A stretch of DNA of 64,000 nucleotides. Source: Fluoribacter dumoffii NY 23. Its GTDB lineage: Bacteria; Pseudomonadota; Gammaproteobacteria; Legionellales; Legionellaceae. Below the pieces are notes generated by a model that had not been told where the DNA came from, did no database searches, and saw nothing but the letters and a program-made list of their open reading frames with translations. Each line of letters starts with the position of its first letter. Position 1 is the first letter of the stretch. Of the stretch, positions 27,280 through 36,043 are shown one piece after another. The stretch spans positions 1,564,777 to 1,628,776 of the forward strand of contig NZ_CM001373.1 of assembly GCF_000236165.1 (NCBI RefSeq), written 5' to 3'. The translations under genes and the position numbers were made by a program.

Positions 27280-27698
27280 TTTATTCTCCTTTCATGAATC
27301 CCTTAAGAAAAGATAGGCAAAAAAAGCCTAATTCTCAAAAAATATAAGAAAAACTTTCAAGAAAAATGGGCCAAAAATTTGGAAAGGATATTTGCAGCTG
27401 AAGTATGATGCTGATGTAATATATGCTGATGCATCTGATTCTTCATTGCTTTCCATAGACTTAAATTAACTCACCTTAATATAGATACGGGTTTATTGAA
27501 AATCCATTAAGGTTTTCCATTGCGCGGCAATGATAGGCGCCCCGCCCTACAGTCATGACCCAATACAAAAACACCGAGGTCTTCAAGCCCAGATCAGAAA
27601 ATCCACCTGCTTACCGGTATTTTTAAAAAATATCGGCGTGCGGTTGGCAGGGCTTTCAATCAGCCATTCCATTTTTCTTTTATTTCCAGGCAGAAAAA
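27280..27698. other. Intergenic region, 419 bp, with a more GC-rich patch
   Basis: The part nearest the LRR gene (about 27520-27680) is clearly more GC-rich than its surroundings and encodes a 29-codon minus-strand frame (27583-27672). It may be the remnant of a lost gene or mobile element. The other half is AT-rich and holds upstream sequences of the small basic protein gene. Confidence 0.4.
27583..27672 (-). pseudogene. Short open frame, possible gene remnant
   Basis: Encodes a 29-residue peptide (MEWLIESPANRTPIFFKNT...) of globular-protein-like composition in a local GC-rich patch. No ribosome-binding site and no family. Remnant status is a guess. Confidence 0.2.
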
Positions 27699-28643
27699 TT
27701 ACTCAAAATTATTATTTGAATAATCGATTACTTGAAGTTCATGTTCCCGATTTAACAAGCTCTCAGGAATCTTGCCCGTGAATTGATTATGATCTAGCCG
27801 TAGTACTTGCAAGTTAGCGATGTGGCCAATGTCACCAGGAAGGATGCCAGTGAACTGATTATGCTCCAGACGCAATGTTTTAAGGGAATCGAGTTGGGTA
27901 ATTGTAGCCGGCAGAGCCCCGGTGAAGTGGTTATGTCCCAGATAAATATGTTCCAATTGCTTTAAATCGCTTATTTTAGAATGGATGGCACCGGATAGGG
28001 CGTTGTTAAATAAATAGAGTTCTTTTAAATTCTGAAGCATATAAAGAGACTCAGGAAGAGCGCCGCTTAATTCATTATCATCAAGGCGTAATATTTCAAG
28101 TTGGTGTAAATTTCCAACAGATGTCGGAATCCCTCCCGATAATTTATTGACATGCAAATCAAGCCATTTCAAGTTCTCAACCTCACCAATACTCTCAGGA
28201 ATCTTCCCGTTGATCTGATTGGATTTAAGCCAAATATTTTCAAGTTTTTTGCATTGGCCAATTGTCGCAGGAATAGGTCCTCCGATGTGGTTAAAACTTA
28301 AATAGAGGGTTTTTAGCTCCGTTAAATTACATAAAGTATCTGGCAGTGAGCCTTCTAATCCATTGTCATAAAGTTGAAGTTCCGTTACATGTCCATTGTT
28401 ATCACAAATTACTCCATGCCAATCACAATACGGAATGGAGTCAGAAAGCCAATTATCTTGCCTAATCCAATTTGAACCATGGGTTGCTTTATAAAAATTC
28501 TCAAGTTCTAACCGTTCTTGCGGATAACTGACATCTGCAAATAGACTTTTTGACATTAACGTTGCCCCGATGCCTAGCAAAAATGCTTTTTTACCGGACG
28601 ATTTGAGTAGTTTCGCAAGATTATTGCAAAAGGAATGAATCAT
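27699..28643 (-). CDS. Exported plant-type leucine-rich-repeat protein
   Basis: A 314-residue protein. An N-terminal hydrophobic segment (about 18-36, KKAFLLGIGATLMSKSLFA) looks like a signal peptide or anchor. It is followed by a plant-like LRRNT cap (LENFYKATHGSNWIRQDNW, then CDWHGVICD with paired cysteines). Then come about nine 24-residue repeats of the plant-specific form LxxLxLxxNxLxGxIPxxIGxL (for example LKWLDLHVNKLSGGIPTSVG). In plants such domains bind peptides or microbial ligands. The combination of export signal and plant-specific LRRs suggests an envelope or extracellular binding protein, probably of eukaryotic or bacterial-LRR exchange origin. Confidence 0.85.
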   Translation of the reverse strand: MIHSFCNNLAKLLKSSGKKAFLLGIGATLMSKSLFADVSYPQERLELENFYKATHGSNWIRQDNWLSDSIPYCDWHGVICDNNGHVTELQLYDNGLEGSLPDTLCNLTELKTLYLSFNHIGGPIPATIGQCKKLENIWLKSNQINGKIPESIGEVENLKWLDLHVNKLSGGIPTSVGNLHQLEILRLDDNELSGALPESLYMLQNLKELYLFNNALSGAIHSKISDLKQLEHIYLGHNHFTGALPATITQLDSLKTLRLEHNQFTGILPGDIGHIANLQVLRLDHNQFTGKIPESLLNREHELQVIDYSNNNFE

Positions 28644-28751
28644 TAAGTGGAAAGGACTTTTATATCAAAACATCAGAGCAGTATAAATATTAAACAGTTT
28701 GATGTCAAACAAGAGAACAAAATCGAGCCTGATTTACAGAGGGTTTTATCC

Positions 28752-28822
28752 TTTTCCATTTAGAAGAAATCCCAAATACATTCCAGAGGACTCTAAATAA
28801 AACATCTCTTCTAAATGGAAAA
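28752..28822. repeat. Inverted repeat downstream of the SAM hydrolase gene
   Basis: Exact 16-base arms (28752-28767 TTTTCCATTTAGAAGA, and its complement at 28807-28822) separated by 39 bases, ending 18 bases from the stop codon at 28840. Could be a long-loop terminator or a remnant of a small mobile element. Confidence 0.5.
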
Positions 28823-28839
28823 AGACTTATTCCTAGCAG

Positions 28840-29760
28840 CTATTTATTTGGCTCTTTGCTAATCGTGATTACCCAATCCGGACCTGAACCGATGTGATAC
28901 GATTTAGCGAAGTCCCCCTGATTTTTTGCAATTGCCAAATTCAACAAACTGTTTAAATAAAGTAAGTTTGAACCCTTTGGAATTTCGTTGAACGTTTTTT
29001 GATAAGTTAGCGTATCGGAGTATTTTTCAATTTTATTATGAGATATTGTCACTTTATAACGTTCATTAATTTTAAAGCCATATTCCTCCAGTAATTTTTT
29101 ATCAATATTGGTCCAAACGTTTCCGTATTGGGCATCAAGAATTACGATTGTTCCCCGTAATTTGTTATTTTCAATGACAGGTTTTTGATAAGGAAGTTTT
29201 ATCACAGGTGCTTTCAACACAGGACCAACTTCTGAAAACGAAATTTTGCCGGAAGCCAATTTTGCTGCAGTATAACCATACACATCCCTGCCAAAAAAGG
29301 TATGTGAAGCCGTTGATCCTTTTAAACGGTTCCTGGTTTCATCTATTTCCCTAACTTCTTTGATCCCAAAAAAATCATCAATGAGGGTCAAGGTGCCATT
29401 ATCTGGAGTTACAAAATATTGGCCTTTATTCGTGAGGGCAACCACTGAGCGGCGTTTGGTTCCAACACCGGGATCAACCACACTTACAAATACAGTGTGT
29501 TCAGGCCAATAGGGGGCGGTTTGATAAAGGCGATAAGAGGCCTCCCAAATATTATAAGCAGGTATTTCGTGGGTCAAATCGGAAACGATAAGTCCACGAT
29601 CAACGGTATACATCACTCCTTTTACTTCACTGACCGCCCCATCCTTTATCCCAAAATCACTTTGAAACACTACAATACCTGACTTGGCCCAGCTAATCGA
29701 TGAAACAAGAATTAACGTTAACAAGTAAAATAGGGTATGGACTTTATTATTTTTTCTCAT
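28840..29760 (-). CDS. Exported S-adenosylmethionine hydrolase (SAM hydroxide adenosyltransferase family)
   Basis: A 306-residue protein of the DUF62/SAM hydroxide adenosyltransferase family, which splits SAM with water into adenosine and methionine. The motifs SDFGIKDGAVSEVKG, VDPGVGTKRRS, TPDNGTLTLI and FFGRDVYGYTAAKLA are present. Uniquely for an enzyme with a cytosolic substrate, it starts with a signal peptide (about 1-25, ending SSISWA). Very strong ribosome-binding site (AAAGGAGG). Alone on the strand. Location in the periplasm or outside implies scavenging or destruction of extracellular or host SAM; that is inference. Confidence 0.87.
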   Translation of the reverse strand: MRKNNKVHTLFYLLTLILVSSISWAKSGIVVFQSDFGIKDGAVSEVKGVMYTVDRGLIVSDLTHEIPAYNIWEASYRLYQTAPYWPEHTVFVSVVDPGVGTKRRSVVALTNKGQYFVTPDNGTLTLIDDFFGIKEVREIDETRNRLKGSTASHTFFGRDVYGYTAAKLASGKISFSEVGPVLKAPVIKLPYQKPVIENNKLRGTIVILDAQYGNVWTNIDKKLLEEYGFKINERYKVTISHNKIEKYSDTLTYQKTFNEIPKGSNLLYLNSLLNLAIAKNQGDFAKSYHIGSGPDWVITISKEPNK

Positions 29761-29911
29761 TGAGCGTACCTCCTTTTATTTTTAGGGTCCCTTACAATAG
29801 CACCCGTTACAATCCAATTGCCAAGTAAAAATAAAAATTTTTTTGTCCATAAACACTCCATTGATTTCTTATCTATGAAAAAATATTTACTCAAAAGAAA
29901 TTAACAGGAAT

Positions 29912-31189
29912 TTAGTATAACTTTACTCGTGGGACCTCACTCCAGCGTGTGGTATAAGCTGGTGATTTAAGTTCGGCCCGCATGGCCCAGGGCTTGGAAT
30001 ACCCTTCTGCTGCCAAACGGATGGTGCTTCGCCCGTATTTTTGGTTGATTTGTTCAAAAACACTCATTAACTGTTCCGTTTGCTGGAGTTGTCCCTCACT
30101 CGGCTGATGGAACAAGTCCAATTGCCTTGGATCTTTAGGAATCAAATCCTCAAGACACACCCCTGCTTTTTTATAATAATAACCGGGTTTAAAAATTCGT
30201 TGCAGACACCGCTTTGCAATCTTGGTAATTAACCGCAAATCATCTGTTGGATTAATAAAATGAAACTCCATGGATTGAAAATGTTGGGCCAAATCCTCAC
30301 GAAACCGATTGGTATGTACAAAGACAAACATGCGTTGCGCCACCAGGTGTTGGCGACGCATTTTCTCCACTGCACGCGCACAATGACTGCTGACTGACTC
30401 TGCAATCGACGAGAGTTGTATTTGCATCTGCCCAAAGCTTTTGGATGACATAATACTTTGCTTTGGCTCTATTTCCTCCAATTCTCCGCAGGCAATTCCT
30501 TGAAGCTCCATTGCAGTACGCATCAATACCACATTAAAAGTTCTCTTTAAAAGGTGGGTATTGGTTGTTGCCAAATCATAGGCAGTATGAATGCCGCGAG
30601 CGATCAATTTCTTTTCCCATTGCCGCCCTATCCCCCATACATCCCCGACTGCAATTTGCTGCAACAACTGTTCACGATTTGAAGTAATGTTAAATACTGG
30701 AGTTTTGTAAACCTTTTTACATAGATGATTAGCCACTTTAGCCAAGGTTTTAGTAGGGCCAATGCCTATGGAGGTTGGTATCCCTATATTTTTTAAAATT
30801 TTTTTCTGTAATTGCTGGCAAAAAGAATCATGGCAATCAGGTGGTAAACTACTTAAATCAAGGAATGCTTCATCAATTGAATAAACCTCCACATGCGGCC
30901 AACTTTCCTCGATGGTGCACATTACCCGATGGCTAATGTTGCCATAAAGAGTGTAATTCGAGGAAAAAGCTTGTACTCCATGCTGTTTGCACAACTCTTT
31001 AATTTTAAAATAAGGCTCACCCATTGCAATACCCAATGCTTTAGCCTCATTCGAACGCGCAATACAACATCCATCATTATTGGATAACACCACAATAGGC
31101 ATATCCTTTAAATCAGGACGGAACAAGCGTTCGCAGCTGGCATAAAAATTATTGCAATCAATAAGGGCAAACATGCTAGGGGAGCTCAT
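29912..31189 (-). CDS. umuC: DNA polymerase V catalytic subunit UmuC
   Basis: A 425-residue Y-family translesion polymerase. It starts MFALIDCNNFYASCERLF, followed by the palm motif YSIDEAFLD and the helix-hairpin segment GIGPTKTLAKVANHL, and ends in the UmuC-type little-finger domain. It copies damaged DNA when activated by cleaved UmuD. The ATG overlaps the end of umuD by 14 nt, an operon. Confidence 0.96.
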   Translation of the reverse strand: MSSPSMFALIDCNNFYASCERLFRPDLKDMPIVVLSNNDGCCIARSNEAKALGIAMGEPYFKIKELCKQHGVQAFSSNYTLYGNISHRVMCTIEESWPHVEVYSIDEAFLDLSSLPPDCHDSFCQQLQKKILKNIGIPTSIGIGPTKTLAKVANHLCKKVYKTPVFNITSNREQLLQQIAVGDVWGIGRQWEKKLIARGIHTAYDLATTNTHLLKRTFNVVLMRTAMELQGIACGELEEIEPKQSIMSSKSFGQMQIQLSSIAESVSSHCARAVEKMRRQHLVAQRMFVFVHTNRFREDLAQHFQSMEFHFINPTDDLRLITKIAKRCLQRIFKPGYYYKKAGVCLEDLIPKDPRQLDLFHQPSEGQLQQTEQLMSVFEQINQKYGRSTIRLAAEGYSKPWAMRAELKSPAYTTRWSEVPRVKLY

Positions 31190-31682
31190 GAAGTACTAAA
31201 GTCACTACGCCCCAAATCACCATTTCATTCTCCTCGGTAATCTCAATGGGTTTAAATTTGGGATTGGCAGGAAGTAATTGCACCCTCCCCCCTTTCTTTG
31301 AAAGACGCTTTACCGTGAGCTCACCATTGACTGCCGCAATAACAATTCGTCCATCAGCAGGTTCCAGACTCCTGTCCACTAAAAGCCAGTCACCTGAAAA
31401 AATACCTGCATCTATCATGGAATCCCCGGTAGCCTGTAAAACAAAGGTAGAGGAAGGGTGTTTAATGAATTTGCTATTTAAATCGAGGTAACCCTCAATA
31501 TAATCATCGGCAGGTGATGGAAAACCCGCCTGAATTTTACTCGCAAATACCGGCAGCTTGTAATCCGCACGATTCTTTAAACGCTCCAATTCAACAAGCT
31601 GGGACACCGGTAGACGAACTGCTTTGGTGGGCTCGCTCCGGGGACGCCCCGCCCCTTCTCTTTTTCCGCCGCGTGGTGACAT
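31176..31682 (-). CDS. umuD: UmuD, self-cleaving subunit of DNA polymerase V
   Basis: A 168-residue S24 peptidase-fold protein. The self-cleavage site is Ala52-Gly53 (KIQAGFPSPADDY), the nucleophile Ser88 in GDSMIDAGI and the general base Lys125 in TVKRL. A basic N-terminal extension with GGKREGAGRP precedes the usual UmuD arm. RecA filaments trigger cleavage, and UmuD'2 joins UmuC. No convincing LexA box was seen upstream, consistent with reports that Legionella lacks LexA. Confidence 0.95.
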   Translation of the reverse strand: MSPRGGKREGAGRPRSEPTKAVRLPVSQLVELERLKNRADYKLPVFASKIQAGFPSPADDYIEGYLDLNSKFIKHPSSTFVLQATGDSMIDAGIFSGDWLLVDRSLEPADGRIVIAAVNGELTVKRLSKKGGRVQLLPANPKFKPIEITEENEMVIWGVVTLVLHELP

Positions 31683-31960
31683 AATGATTTATTTTTGATT
31701 TACGTACAAATATCATAGACAGAGAAAAACAAACTGTAAATCCCACCCCAGGGCAACATAGGTTTAAATCGATGGTAAGGGCTTGGAGAATATTAAAAAA
31801 AATATTTTTTTGATTTTTTAATTGTAATGGCTTACAGAGAGAACAGCATAGTTTCCCTCTTTTAAAAAGAATCCCCTGCAAAATTATTTGCACAAAATTT
31901 GTACACGCCTTATTAAATGGTGTATACTTTTTAGATATCACATTTGAAATGGAGTTCAAA

Positions 31961-34900
31961 ATGGGATACCGAGATGGATTAAAATTCCAATTTACCAAAA
32001 TGGATGCTTTGCACGCTTTAAGTCAACCTGTCTCTTCCTTGCTGGGTATTTCAGACCAAACCGAACAAACCTTAAAGAAGTTGGGCATTAAAACAGTTTA
32101 CGATTTAGCAACTTGCCCTATATTCCAGATTGCTCAGGATATTGCCTCAGCTGCAAATGGGGAAGGAAATTCCATCGTTGCCCGCTCAGGGAGAATTTCA
32201 TCAAGTTTCATAGACGCCGACGCCCCGCAAACTCCTGCCGCTTTAGTTGGAGCCGAAATTGATGTCTTTAGGGATATTAATAATACCCTTGCCAATGAAT
32301 TAAAAAATAACTTGCAAGTTGAAACCGTTGGTGATTTAGGACGCTGGCCTCCCTTTTGTGCCGCTCAACTTATATTGAGTGTTGGAGTTCCGGATTTAAA
32401 CCAGCAGGAAGAGGAAAAGGGAAGCGAGTTAGTGCCCCGCTTAGGCGAATATCCAACCGAGCGGCATTATTATCGCTCCGTAGTTATTGACCAGGTTACC
32501 CCTCAGGAAACAACTGATTTAACTACTGCCGGTCCCATTGATATATCCCCCACTGTTGCCGCAGATTTTGGTTTTAAGGCACCTGCTGTCGGTGCTATGT
32601 TGACCTTTGCCCAATCATGGTTTGCTCAAGGGGTAACTTTGGGTAATCTATTACATAGTGTTGCCCTGGCACCCGGTGAAAGTACTCGTATTGCGGTCAT
32701 GGACTGGTCGCGGCAAGTTAAGGCATCTGGACAAGAAGCAATCTCTGAGTCAGAAAATTTAACTAATACTACCACCCATAATCGTGCAATTAGTGAAGTC
32801 CAGGATGCCGTAGCCTCAGAAGTTCAAAGCGGCTTTTCCAAAACGAGCGGCAGTTCAACTACTTCTGCAGGCGGAGGTGGGTTGGGATTAAGCATAGGTC
32901 CTTTAACCCTTGGAGGTAGCGGCTCCTCTGCTAATTCAAGTTCTAATGCCGAAAGCTTTTCAACCTCCTCAGGTACACGCAATCTTGCGGCAACCATGAA
33001 TCAACGTGTTGCTGATGCAACCCAGCAGGCTGCTTCCTCTGTACGCGATCGTCGAGCCTCCATAGTGAAAGAAGTTTCGGAAGAGGAACATCAATCCGTA
33101 TCTACCCGAATTATTGCGAATTACAACCACATGCATGCATTAACGATCCAATATTATGAAGTCATTGAAATTTATCGGGTAAATGTACAATTGCAACAGG
33201 TAGAACGCTGTCTTTTTGTTCCAATGAAATTGATTCAATTTGATGAGGAAACTATAAAACGTTATCAGGGAGTTCTCGCTAATGCAGCACTTAGCCAACG
33301 GGCAAAAGAATTATTAACCCGGGATTTTGGTTCTGTAATTATTCAACCGGCCCTACCTCTTCGTCCAAGACGCTCTGTGTTTGATCAGGTAGTTGCAATC
33401 GATCGCGCCGCCTCACTGAACATTGCCATGCGCGCCGCTACTAACGCAACAAATACGGCTGAAGAGGGGGGGAATACGCCTCCACCGGCAGCAGAACCTA
33501 CAACCCAGCCCATTCCTCCCTTAGCTAACGAACCTTATTGGGTAAATGATGAACTGGTAAGGGCTTCTCGTATCCTCCTGACAGGTATCGCCAAACCTGG
33601 AACAAACAATGTATCCTTACCTGGAGATACCATTTTTTATGGAGTAACGCTGGATCTTATTGCCCAAAATCGTTCCTCCATTTCCATAACCGCAGTTAAT
33701 GTAGATTTGCAATCAGGCAATATAATTAAATTAAACAGCATTAGCCCGATTAATTGGGTTTCTAACGATTCAATCCCAATTCAAGAGTTAGCTGCGATTA
33801 GGATTACCTCAGCAAATACAAGCTACCTAACAGGAAGATTAACCCTACAGTTAAGTTATAACAGCGCCAAATTTCCTATTAGTTTACCCGTGGAAATTAG
33901 CCCTAATGCAGTAGAAGTACAACTGTGCCGCTTTTTAGTCGACCAAAGTGATGAGACCGAGTTGAAAATGCATCTTGAGCAAAACCGGTTGCACTATAGT
34001 AAAGCGATTTGGCGGGCATTGGATCCTTCACAAATTGCTTTGCTTTTATCAGCATATACCTTTGAGGGAAAGCCCATAGGAGATTTAATTGATCCCAATC
34101 CGGTGATGGTCGCAAGCAATTATTTAGTATTTCGTATGCCAAGCTTTGTGGCCGCAGTAGGAATTGAAAATACGGAATCAGACACAGAAGATGAGGCCCA
34201 TAAAAAATGGCAGGGCTGGCTAAAGGATCGCGGCTTAATATTAGGCGCCAATTCCGCAGTCGAACAGCTTATCCCTATTCCAACGGGCGGAGTCTTTGCT
34301 GAAGCAGTATTAGGTCGTTCTAATTGCGCAGAACGTCTGGATGCGACTCGCTTCTGGAACTGGCAAGATTCCCCTATTCCGCTACAACCGCCTGAAATTG
34401 CGGCAATTCAAATGGAATCCCGCACTCAACCGGTGGATGTTACCCCTGGACAACTGGGAGCTCCTGTTTTAAATATTATGAATCCCACAGCCCTGCCTGA
34501 TCCTACAGGAGTTGGAGCCATTTTAAATGCCGTGCAAAATGGCAATATGTTTCGCGATATGGCTGGACTTGCATCTACTGCTGCATTAGCTGAAGCTTTA
34601 GGCAGTAATTCAACCAGTGCAGGCATTGAAGCAGGAAAACAAGCAGCAGCTAATTTGGCTGTCGCAGCTCAAAAAGACATCGAAGAGAAAAAAATTGCTG
34701 CCCAACTGGCTTTGGCTGCAATGGGGCTACCCTCAGCAAATGCAGGCGCAACCAAAAATATTTCCGAAGGTGGAGCCTTATTGAACACCGCTACAGATAT
34801 GGATAAGCGTTCTCCAAGAGTACCCTCTGGTTCTTCAGGCTCAGGAATTAATGGTTCAGAGGTTAATGGTTCATCCCTTAATGGCTCTGGTAATGGCAGC

Positions 34901-35812
34901 TCAACCGGAACAGGCGATACAATGCCTGGGGTACCTGATGATTTACGCAATTTATTTAATGGTAATAGTCGGGCAGATGATGTATTAGCCAAAATGAACT
35001 GGGGAAGCTTGGGAGAATCTGGTGCTTCTATTATTCCTGCCAGCTACTCTGACAAAGGTGGTGGTAGCGGCTCTACAAGTACTACTAGAGCTGTGATTAG
35101 TTTTGAACTGGCCTGCTATGGCAAGTTTCCCAAACCCTGGGCCAGTGAAGCAGATGAAGTCCAGGGTTTAGGTAATAATAAATGGCTTCCTTCCGAGGAA
35201 GATTTTGATGCCATTAGCCCTGCTGCGACAAGTGCGAACAACCAGGCCACGAAACCTTATGGCCAAGTTGAGACTTCATTAGAAGATTTAATCAATACCG
35301 TCACCTATTTTGCACCAAAAGTTGCGGGCTTTGGGACATCTTATCCATCAAAAGTCGTAAGGCTTAATCTCTTTTTATATGCTCAAAGTGGGAATATAGG
35401 ATTTGAAGGTATTTTAACCACTACGGGAAAATGGCAGGCAAATCTCGGAAATGATATAAAATCAGCCGGATTAGATTCCGCGCTTATAACAAAAATAAGT
35501 AAAAATGCGGCCACAAAAACCTTGTTGGCAAAACTCAAAAAAGCCTGGGACCCATCCACTGAAATATGGTTATATACCTGTTCTGATGTCATTAGCGACG
35601 CCTTTGGGAAAAAATTGGCAAAATTACTTGGAGCCAAGATTCGTGCTTTTGATGATCCATTTTGGGTATTACCTGTTTATGATACTACCCAACAAAAAAT
35701 CTTGTCTCGAGATGAATTTGGAATTGGTTCTGACTTTGCAGCAGCCGCTAGCACAAGAACAAAAGATCTGCACAGTTTGGATGTTTTATCAAAAAGAACC
35801 TTTAAACCCTAA
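31961..35812 (+). CDS. Very large protein of unknown function with conserved core and caspase-like C-terminus
   Basis: 1283 residues from the ATG that has GGAG six bases upstream (the frame is open four codons earlier). Residues 1-130 have two helix-hairpin-like elements (LGISDQTEQTLKKLGIKTVYDLA; LQVETVGDLGRWP). Residues 180-450 form a core seen in large orphan proteins of diverse bacteria: VALAPGESTRIAVMDW, a Ser/Gly-rich loop, then RRASIVKEVSEEE and NYNHMHALTIQYYEV. The middle is beta-rich and Pro/Ala-containing; about 940-1040 is Gly/Ser/Asn repeats. The last 200 residues resemble a caspase/CHAT-like alpha/beta fold (LNLFLYAQSG and WLYTCSDVISDAF, Cys1207), but the usual His is replaced by Gln. 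No signal peptide. Divergent from umuDC. Role unknown. Confidence 0.75.
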   Translation: MGYRDGLKFQFTKMDALHALSQPVSSLLGISDQTEQTLKKLGIKTVYDLATCPIFQIAQDIASAANGEGNSIVARSGRISSSFIDADAPQTPAALVGAEIDVFRDINNTLANELKNNLQVETVGDLGRWPPFCAAQLILSVGVPDLNQQEEEKGSELVPRLGEYPTERHYYRSVVIDQVTPQETTDLTTAGPIDISPTVAADFGFKAPAVGAMLTFAQSWFAQGVTLGNLLHSVALAPGESTRIAVMDWSRQVKASGQEAISESENLTNTTTHNRAISEVQDAVASEVQSGFSKTSGSSTTSAGGGGLGLSIGPLTLGGSGSSANSSSNAESFSTSSGTRNLAATMNQRVADATQQAASSVRDRRASIVKEVSEEEHQSVSTRIIANYNHMHALTIQYYEVIEIYRVNVQLQQVERCLFVPMKLIQFDEETIKRYQGVLANAALSQRAKELLTRDFGSVIIQPALPLRPRRSVFDQVVAIDRAASLNIAMRAATNATNTAEEGGNTPPPAAEPTTQPIPPLANEPYWVNDELVRASRILLTGIAKPGTNNVSLPGDTIFYGVTLDLIAQNRSSISITAVNVDLQSGNIIKLNSISPINWVSNDSIPIQELAAIRITSANTSYLTGRLTLQLSYNSAKFPISLPVEISPNAVEVQLCRFLVDQSDETELKMHLEQNRLHYSKAIWRALDPSQIALLLSAYTFEGKPIGDLIDPNPVMVASNYLVFRMPSFVAAVGIENTESDTEDEAHKKWQGWLKDRGLILGANSAVEQLIPIPTGGVFAEAVLGRSNCAERLDATRFWNWQDSPIPLQPPEIAAIQMESRTQPVDVTPGQLGAPVLNIMNPTALPDPTGVGAILNAVQNGNMFRDMAGLASTAALAEALGSNSTSAGIEAGKQAAANLAVAAQKDIEEKKIAAQLALAAMGLPSANAGATKNISEGGALLNTATDMDKRSPRVPSGSSGSGINGSEVNGSSLNGSGNGSSTGTGDTMPGVPDDLRNLFNGNSRADDVLAKMNWGSLGESGASIIPASYSDKGGGSGSTSTTRAVISFELACYGKFPKPWASEADEVQGLGNNKWLPSEEDFDAISPAATSANNQATKPYGQVETSLEDLINTVTYFAPKVAGFGTSYPSKVVRLNLFLYAQSGNIGFEGILTTTGKWQANLGNDIKSAGLDSALITKISKNAATKTLLAKLKKAWDPSTEIWLYTCSDVISDAFGKKLAKLLGAKIRAFDDPFWVLPVYDTTQQKILSRDEFGIGSDFAAAASTRTKDLHSLDVLSKRTFKP

Positions 35813-35816
35813 TCTG

Positions 35817-35848
35817 CATCAAGCTCATCTGGCGGGATGAGCTTGATG
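35817..35848 (+). terminator. Hairpin after the large gene
   Basis: Perfect 13-bp stem (CATCAAGCTCATC / GATGAGCTTGATG) with a six-base loop, starting four bases after the stop codon. No T-run follows; likely terminator or mRNA-end stabiliser. Confidence 0.65.
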
Positions 35849-35978
35849 TGCAACAACTCCAGGTAAATTCAGCCCAATCCTCTAAAGGGTCGTATTTATA
35901 GTGCTGCAAGGCAATACGTGCGGAAACTGACTCGTTACGATTCCACAGGAAAAAACAACAAGATAGTTCGTTTTTTTA

Positions 35979-36001
35979 AAGTTGTATTTTAAATACATCT
36001 T
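35979..36001 (+). promoter_or_regulatory. NsrR-type operator upstream of the alternative oxidase gene
   Basis: An 11-1-11 palindrome: left half AAGTTGTATTT, right half AAATACATCTT. The consensus NsrR half-site is AAGATG(C/T)ATTT; only one base of the left half differs. It overlaps the -35 element and spacer of the promoter at 35982-36010, the position expected for repression by a neighbouring NsrR. Confidence 0.85.
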
Positions 36002-36010
36002 TATTATAAT
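35982..36010 (+). promoter_or_regulatory. Sigma-70-type promoter of the alternative oxidase operon
   Basis: -35 TTGTAT (35982-35987), 17-bp spacer, perfect -10 TATAAT (36005-36010), 33 bp before the ATG. The NsrR-type palindrome covers the -35 and most of the spacer. Confidence 0.7.
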
Positions 36011-36043
36011 AATTTTGTATACCATCTCATAAAGGAGAAAATC

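Noticed and set aside
31683-31948. LexA/SOS box in the umuD promoter region
   Set aside because: No CTG-N10-CAG palindrome seen upstream of umuD; Legionella is reported to lack LexA.
34669-34992. Glu/Pro-rich 107-codon minus-strand frame in the large gene
   Set aside because: Mirror of the Gly/Ser/Asn repeat region of the sense gene; low-complexity artefact.
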